DNA of 64,000 bases from Actinomycetospora corticicola (lineage in GTDB: Bacteria; Actinomycetota; Actinomycetes; Mycobacteriales; Pseudonocardiaceae): positions 2,480,001-2,544,000 of the forward strand of contig NZ_JACCBN010000001.1 in assembly GCF_013409505.1 (NCBI RefSeq), in the 5' to 3' direction. The notes below the pieces were generated by a model that saw only the letters and a list, made by a program, of their open reading frames with translations, was not told the origin of the DNA and did not search any database. The position numbers and the translations under genes are program-made. Below, in pieces: positions 59,966 through 64,000 of this stretch (position 1 is its first letter; each line of letters opens with the position of its first letter).

Positions 59966-61894
59966 TCACATCCCCTGGTCGGCGCGGTGCCCGCCGAGCT
60001 CGTCGCCGGTGTAGTACTTCTTCAGCTCGTCGAGCTCGAAGAGGTCGAACAGGTCGGACCGCATCGCCGGCTGCGGCTGGTGCTCCAGCTGCACCTCCGG
60101 GCCGTCGGGACCCTCGGCGAGCGAGCAGTTCAGCAGCTCGCGTCGCCAGTTCTCGTCCATCGCCGGGTAGTCGTCGCGCGTGTGGCCGCCGCGGCTCTCC
60201 TGGCGCTCCAGGGCCGCCATGGCGATGCACTGGCTGACCATGAGCATGTTGCGCAGGTCCATCGCCAGGTGCCAGCCCGGGTTGTAGGCGCGGCCCCCGG
60301 AGACCCCGACGCGCGGGATGCGGTCGCGCAGCTCGGCGAGCCGCTTGAGCGCCATCTCCATCTCGTCGGCCCGCCGGATGATGCCGACGAGGTCGTTCAT
60401 CGTCTGCTGCAGCTCCTGGTGCAGCGTGTAGGCGTTCTCCTCGCCGCGGACCGAGAACGGCTTCTCGGCCTCGGCCAGCGCCGCGTCGACCGCGTGGTCG
60501 GCGACGGCGGGTGCGGTGCCGAGGCCGTCGAGGTAGTCGGCCGCCCCGGCGCCGGCCCGGCAGCCGAACACCAGCAGGTCGGACAGCGAGTTCCCGCCGA
60601 GCCGGTTCGAGCCGTGCATCCCGCCCGCGACCTCGCCGGCCGCGAAGAGCCCGGGCACGACGGTGCCTGCGGTGTCGGGGTCGACCTCGACGCCGCCCAT
60701 CACGTAGTGGCAGGTCGGGCCGACCTCCATCGGCTCGGCGGTGATGTCGACGTCGGCCAGCTCCTTGAACTGGTGGTACATCGACGGCAGGCGCTTGCGG
60801 ATGAACTCCGTGGTGCGGCGGCTCGCGATGTCGAGGTAGACCCCGCCGGCGGGTGACCCGCGACCCTCCTTGACCTCGTTGTTGATCGCCCGGGCCACCT
60901 CGTCGCGCGGCAGCAGCTCCGGGGGACGCCGGTTGTTGTCGGCGTCCTCGTACCAGCGGTCGCCCTCGTCCTCGCTGGTGGCGTACTGCTCGCGGAACAC
61001 GTCGGGGATGTAGCGGAACATGAACCGCTCGCCCTCGGAGTTCTTGAGGACACCGCCGTCCCCCCGGACCGACTCGGTCACGAGGATGCCCTTGACGCTG
61101 GGCGGCCAGACCATCCCCGTGGGGTGGAACTGCACGAACTCCATGTTGATCAGCCGCGCGCCGGCCCGGAGCGCGAGGGCGTGGCCGTCGCCGGTGTACT
61201 CCCAGGAGTTGCTGGTGACCTTGAACGACTTGCCGATGCCACCGGTCGCGAGGACCACCGCGGGGGCGTGGAAGCAGAGGTACTCCCCCGTCGGCCGCCG
61301 GTAGCCGAAGGCGCCGGCGATCCGGTCGCCGTCCTTGAACAGCTCGGTGACGGTGAACTCGTGGAAGACCTTGAGGTCGGACTCGTAGTCGCCGGTCCGG
61401 GCGTGGTCCTCCTGCTGCAGCGAGACGATCTTCTGCTGCAGCGTGCGGATGAGCTCCAGCCCGGTGCGGTCGCCGACGTGCGCGAGGCGGGGGAACTGGT
61501 GGCCGCCGAAGTTGCGCTGGCTGATCTTGCCCTCGGGCGTGCGGTCGAACAGCGCGCCGTAGGTCTCGAGCTCCCAGACCCGCTGCGGGGCCTCCTTGGC
61601 GTGCAGCTCCGCCATGCGCCAGTTGTTGAGGAACTTCCCGCCGCGCATCGTGTCGCGGTAGTGGACCTCCCAGTTGTCGCGGGGGTTCGCGTTCCCCATC
61701 GACGCGGCGATCCCGCCCTCGGCCATGACCGTGTGCGCCTTGCCGAACAGCGACTTCGACAGGATCGCGACCCGCTTGCCCCGCATCCGCGCCTCGATCG
61801 CCGCGCGCAGACCGGCGCCACCGGCGCCGATGACGAGGACGTCGTAGGTGTGGTGGACGACGGTCGTGTCGTTCCCGGCTGCGGTGTCGGCCAT
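59966..61894 (-). CDS. sdhA: succinate dehydrogenase flavoprotein subunit
   Basis: The 642-residue protein has the FAD site LVIGAGGAGLRAAIEA, the flavin-linking region KAHTVMAEGGIAASMGN, and catalytic motifs QFHPTGM, TESVRGDGG and HGSNRLGGNSL. It matches the Sdh1 (Rv0248c) type. ATG 61894 overlaps the sdhC stop by one base. Confidence 0.96.
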   Translation of the reverse strand: MADTAAGNDTTVVHHTYDVLVIGAGGAGLRAAIEARMRGKRVAILSKSLFGKAHTVMAEGGIAASMGNANPRDNWEVHYRDTMRGGKFLNNWRMAELHAKEAPQRVWELETYGALFDRTPEGKISQRNFGGHQFPRLAHVGDRTGLELIRTLQQKIVSLQQEDHARTGDYESDLKVFHEFTVTELFKDGDRIAGAFGYRRPTGEYLCFHAPAVVLATGGIGKSFKVTSNSWEYTGDGHALALRAGARLINMEFVQFHPTGMVWPPSVKGILVTESVRGDGGVLKNSEGERFMFRYIPDVFREQYATSEDEGDRWYEDADNNRRPPELLPRDEVARAINNEVKEGRGSPAGGVYLDIASRRTTEFIRKRLPSMYHQFKELADVDITAEPMEVGPTCHYVMGGVEVDPDTAGTVVPGLFAAGEVAGGMHGSNRLGGNSLSDLLVFGCRAGAGAADYLDGLGTAPAVADHAVDAALAEAEKPFSVRGEENAYTLHQELQQTMNDLVGIIRRADEMEMALKRLAELRDRIPRVGVSGGRAYNPGWHLAMDLRNMLMVSQCIAMAALERQESRGGHTRDDYPAMDENWRRELLNCSLAEGPDGPEVQLEHQPQPAMRSDLFDLFELDELKKYYTGDELGGHRADQGM

Positions 61895-62730
61895 CAGTTC
61901 ACGATCCTCAGGTCGGAGATGGTGCCGCTCGCGACGAGCATGATGTAGAGGTCGGTGAGGATCAGCGTCCCGATGGTGATCCAGGCGAACAGCATGTGCC
62001 GCGTGTTCAGCGCCGAGACCCCGGTCCAGACCTTGTAGCGCACCGGGTGCTTCGAGAAGTGCTTGAGCCGCCCGCCGGTGATGTGCCGGCAGGAGTGGCA
62101 GGACAGCGTGTAGAGCCACAGCCCGATCACGTTGACCAGCAGGATGAGGTTGCCGAGCCCGATCCCGAACCGTTCGGTGCCGTCGGGGGCGTCGCTCCGG
62201 AACGCCACCACCATGTCGTAGGTGTTGATCAGCGAGATCAGGAACGCGAAGTAGAAGAAGTAGCGGTGCGCGTTCTGCAGGATCAACGGGAACCGGGTCT
62301 CTCCGGTGTACTTCCCGTGCGGCTCGGAGACGGCGCAGGCGGGCGGCGACATCCAGAACGCCCGGTAGTAGGACTTCCGGTAGTAGTAGCAGGTCAGCCG
62401 GAAGCCGAGCAGGAACGGCAGCGACAGCAGCGCGAGCGGGATCCACGGCGGGAACTCCGGCAGGAACGTCCCGAAGTGGCTCGACCCCGGCACGCAGCTC
62501 GCCGAGAAGCACGGCGAGTAGAACGGCGAGAGGTAGTGGTACTGGGGCACGTAGTACGCCGATCCCCAGAACGACCGGATCGTCGCGTAGACGACGAACG
62601 TGGCCAGCCCGAGGGCGTTCACCAGCGGGGCCAGCCACCAGCGGTCGCGGCGGAGGGTTCTCGCCCGGATGTCCGCCCGGCCGGGGTTGTCGGCCGAAGG
62701 CGCTCCGGGGTCGTGCGCTGTGGTGGTCAC
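61894..62730 (-). CDS. sdhC: succinate dehydrogenase membrane anchor (Sdh1 type, single subunit)
   Basis: The 278-residue protein has five membrane helices and the TLSCHSCRHITGG and AHRYFFYFAF histidines for heme, as in the fused anchors of mycobacterial Sdh1 (Rv0249c). GTG 62730 is favoured, with GAGG upstream; a start near 62832 would add an arginine-rich run not expected in the family. First gene of sdhCAB. Confidence 0.88.
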   Translation of the reverse strand: MTTTAHDPGAPSADNPGRADIRARTLRRDRWWLAPLVNALGLATFVVYATIRSFWGSAYYVPQYHYLSPFYSPCFSASCVPGSSHFGTFLPEFPPWIPLALLSLPFLLGFRLTCYYYRKSYYRAFWMSPPACAVSEPHGKYTGETRFPLILQNAHRYFFYFAFLISLINTYDMVVAFRSDAPDGTERFGIGLGNLILLVNVIGLWLYTLSCHSCRHITGGRLKHFSKHPVRYKVWTGVSALNTRHMLFAWITIGTLILTDLYIMLVASGTISDLRIVN

Positions 62731-62899
62731 TGGCACCGGTCCTCGTCGACGGAGCTCGCGCGACGCGCGCGCTGCCGTCGGCGCGGTCGTGGTGGTGACC
62801 GCTCGTGGCCGTCGCTGCGCACGGCGTCGCACCGTGTGGTGCGCAGCACACTACGACGTGTCATTCCCGGTTGTCGTCCGGGTCACAGGTGATGTTGTG

Positions 62900-62915
62900 C
62901 GTGATCCCGGTCACG
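62900..62915. promoter_or_regulatory. CRP/GlxR-like site upstream of sdhCAB
   Basis: CGTGATCCCGGTCACG keeps the GTGA-N6-TCAC core of CRP/GlxR sites (TGTGA-N6-TCACA). It lies 170 bp before the sdhC start, in the 211-bp gap after recX. CGCACC/GGTGCG (62828-62843) forms a hairpin within the leader. GlxR is known to bind upstream of sdhCAB in Corynebacterium. Confidence 0.5.
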
Positions 62916-62941
62916 ACCGGCTGATTCCGGAGGGACGGGCG

Positions 62942-63544
62942 CTACCGCCGGCCCGCGGCCACCTCGTCGTCGCCCTCGAGGTCGGTCTCCGCCTCGATCT
63001 CGGCGCCCCGGGCGGCCATCTCGGTCTTCACGACCTCGTAGGCCAGCCCCGCGCCGTAGCCCTTGCGGGCCAGCATCCCGACCAGCCGGCGCGCGGCCAC
63101 GGGGGGCTCGACGCGGTCGAGCGAGGGCAGCCGCTTGCGGACCAGCTCGGCAGCCTTCGAGCGCTCGGCCTCGGGGTCGAGCTCGTCGAGGGCCGCGTTG
63201 GCGACCTCGGTCTCGACGCCCTTGTGGCGCAGTTCCTGGGACAGCGCCCGCTTCCCGAGGCCCCGGTGGCGGTGCCGCGAGTCGACCCACTGCTCGGCGA
63301 ACGCGGAGTCGTCGAGGAGGCGGACCTCCTCCAGCCGGTCGAGCACCGTGGCGGCGACCTCGTCGTCGACCTCGCGGCGCGTCAGCTCGGTGGCCAGCTC
63401 GGCGCGGGTGCGGGCCCGGACGCTGAGCAGGTTCAGACAGATGGTCCGGGCGACCGATTCGGGGTCGGCCGCCGGATCGGCGGGACCCTCGAGCTCCGGC
63501 GCCTCCCGGGCCGGGCGCCGCGGGCGTCGCCCGAACCCCGCCAT
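62942..63544 (-). CDS. recX: RecX regulatory protein
   Basis: The 200-residue protein has the RecX repeats (ICLNLLSVRARTRAELATELTRREV, RLLDDSAFAEQWVDSRHRHRGLGKRALSQELRHKGV, AARRLVGMLARKGYGAGLAYEVV). It inhibits RecA filament growth. ATG 63544 overlaps the recA stop by one base, so it is co-translated with recA. Confidence 0.95.
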   Translation of the reverse strand: MAGFGRRPRRPAREAPELEGPADPAADPESVARTICLNLLSVRARTRAELATELTRREVDDEVAATVLDRLEEVRLLDDSAFAEQWVDSRHRHRGLGKRALSQELRHKGVETEVANAALDELDPEAERSKAAELVRKRLPSLDRVEPPVAARRLVGMLARKGYGAGLAYEVVKTEMAARGAEIEAETDLEGDDEVAAGRR

Positions 63545-64000
63545 CAGAAGTCGACCGGGGCGGGCGCCGGCTCGGCCACCTCGGCGTCGAGCTTCGGCCC
63601 GATGCCGAGCTTCTCCTTGATGCGCTTCTCGATCTCGCCGGCGACGTCCGGGTTCTCCCGCAGGAACTTGCGGGCGTTCTCCTTGCCCTGGCCGAGCTGG
63701 TCGCCGTCGTAGGTGTACCAGGCGCCCGACTTGCGGACGAAGCCCTGCTCGACGCCGACGTCGATCAGCGAGCCCTCCTTCGAGATGCCGTGGCCGTAGA
63801 TCATGTCGAACTCGGCCTGCTTGAACGGCGGCGCGACCTTGTTCTTCACGACCTTGACGCGCGTCCGGTTGCCGACCGCGTCGGTGCCGTCCTTCAGCGT
63901 CTCGATCCGGCGGATGTCCAGGCGCACCGACGAGTAGAACTTCAGCGCGCGGCCACCGGTGGTGGTCTCCGGCGAGCCGAACATGACGCCGACCTTCTCG
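63544..64000 (-). CDS. recA: RecA recombinase, C-terminal part only
   Basis: The window ends inside the gene. The visible ~151 residues hold [33 protein letters not shown] and the L2-to-C-terminal region to the acidic tail ([14 protein letters not shown]). RecA triggers LexA self-cleavage, so the SOS circuit in this window closes on the neighbouring lexA gene. Confidence 0.97.
   Translation of the reverse strand, partial: EKVGVMFGSPETTTGGRALKFYSSVRLDIRRIETLKDGTDAVGNRTRVKVVKNKVAPPFKQAEFDMIYGHGISKEGSLIDVGVEQGFVRKSGAWYTYDGDQLGQGKENARKFLRENPDVAGEIEKRIKEKLGIGPKLDAEVAEPAPAPVDF

Overview
The window is about 64 kb of very GC-rich DNA (near 73% by eye) with dense genes, many GTG starts, and long runs of 4-base ATGA/GTGA stop-start overlaps. 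The content points to a Pseudonocardiales-type actinomycete (Pseudonocardia or Actinomycetospora relative): class II nrdJ with nrdR, lexA next to a ChiZ-like LysM gene, an HNH/DUF222 (13E12-type) gene, gluABCD near recX-recA, and an actinobacterial mycosporine-like amino acid (MAA) cluster. The genus is an inference. I see no rRNA, tRNA, CRISPR array, phage or insertion sequence.

Layout. 1-10 kb: a hydrolase cut by the left edge, a prolyl oligopeptidase, a four-gene VOC-GNAT-HipA-DUF3037 operon divergent from a TetR gene, a MetX-like protein, a molybdenum-cofactor oxidoreductase and a two-component system. 10-18 kb: a LolA/RseB-like exported protein, a two-gene ABC exporter, then a catabolic island (amidohydrolase divergent from LysR-FAH hydrolase-MBL hydrolase). 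18-21.5 kb: a 1052-residue SARP/AAA/TPR regulator and a small membrane protein.

21.5-33.3 kb is a conserved chromosomal block: nrdJ, nrdR, LysM/ChiZ-like, lexA, a secreted propeller-like protein, hflX, dapF, miaA, DUF349. It resumes at 49.2 kb with an Rv2732c-like gene and miaB, and closes at 62.9-64 kb with recX and recA (cut by the right edge). The order matches my recollection of M. tuberculosis Rv2718c-Rv2737c, with two accessory blocks inserted here.

The first accessory block (33.3-49.2 kb) holds VOC, SDR, an HNH endonuclease with an SOS box at its start codon, NUDIX, mysD-mysC-mysB-mysA led by a HAD-like protein without its catalytic aspartates, a P450 with a divergent TetR, and a YcsG-like NRAMP protein with pxpB-pxpC, divergent from kup. 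The second (51.2-62.7 kb) holds a lone TAXI solute-binding protein facing a histidine kinase/response regulator pair, that pair's divergent gluABCD amino-acid importer, a WS/DGAT acyltransferase and an Sdh1-type succinate dehydrogenase operon.

Regulation is unusually readable: four LexA-type boxes, tandem NrdR-like boxes with TGTGGA/DnaA-like motifs, several perfect palindromes in divergent promoters, and GC-rich stem-loops at convergent or intra-operon junctions. Two palindromic repeat families also occur; one copy of each is translated into a protein terminus. The leads most worth testing are the HAD-like protein leading the MAA operon, the permease-less TAXI/kinase/gluABCD arrangement, the GNAT-HipA-DUF3037 cassette with a heptad-repeat operator, and the secreted gene with no ATG/GTG/TTG start.
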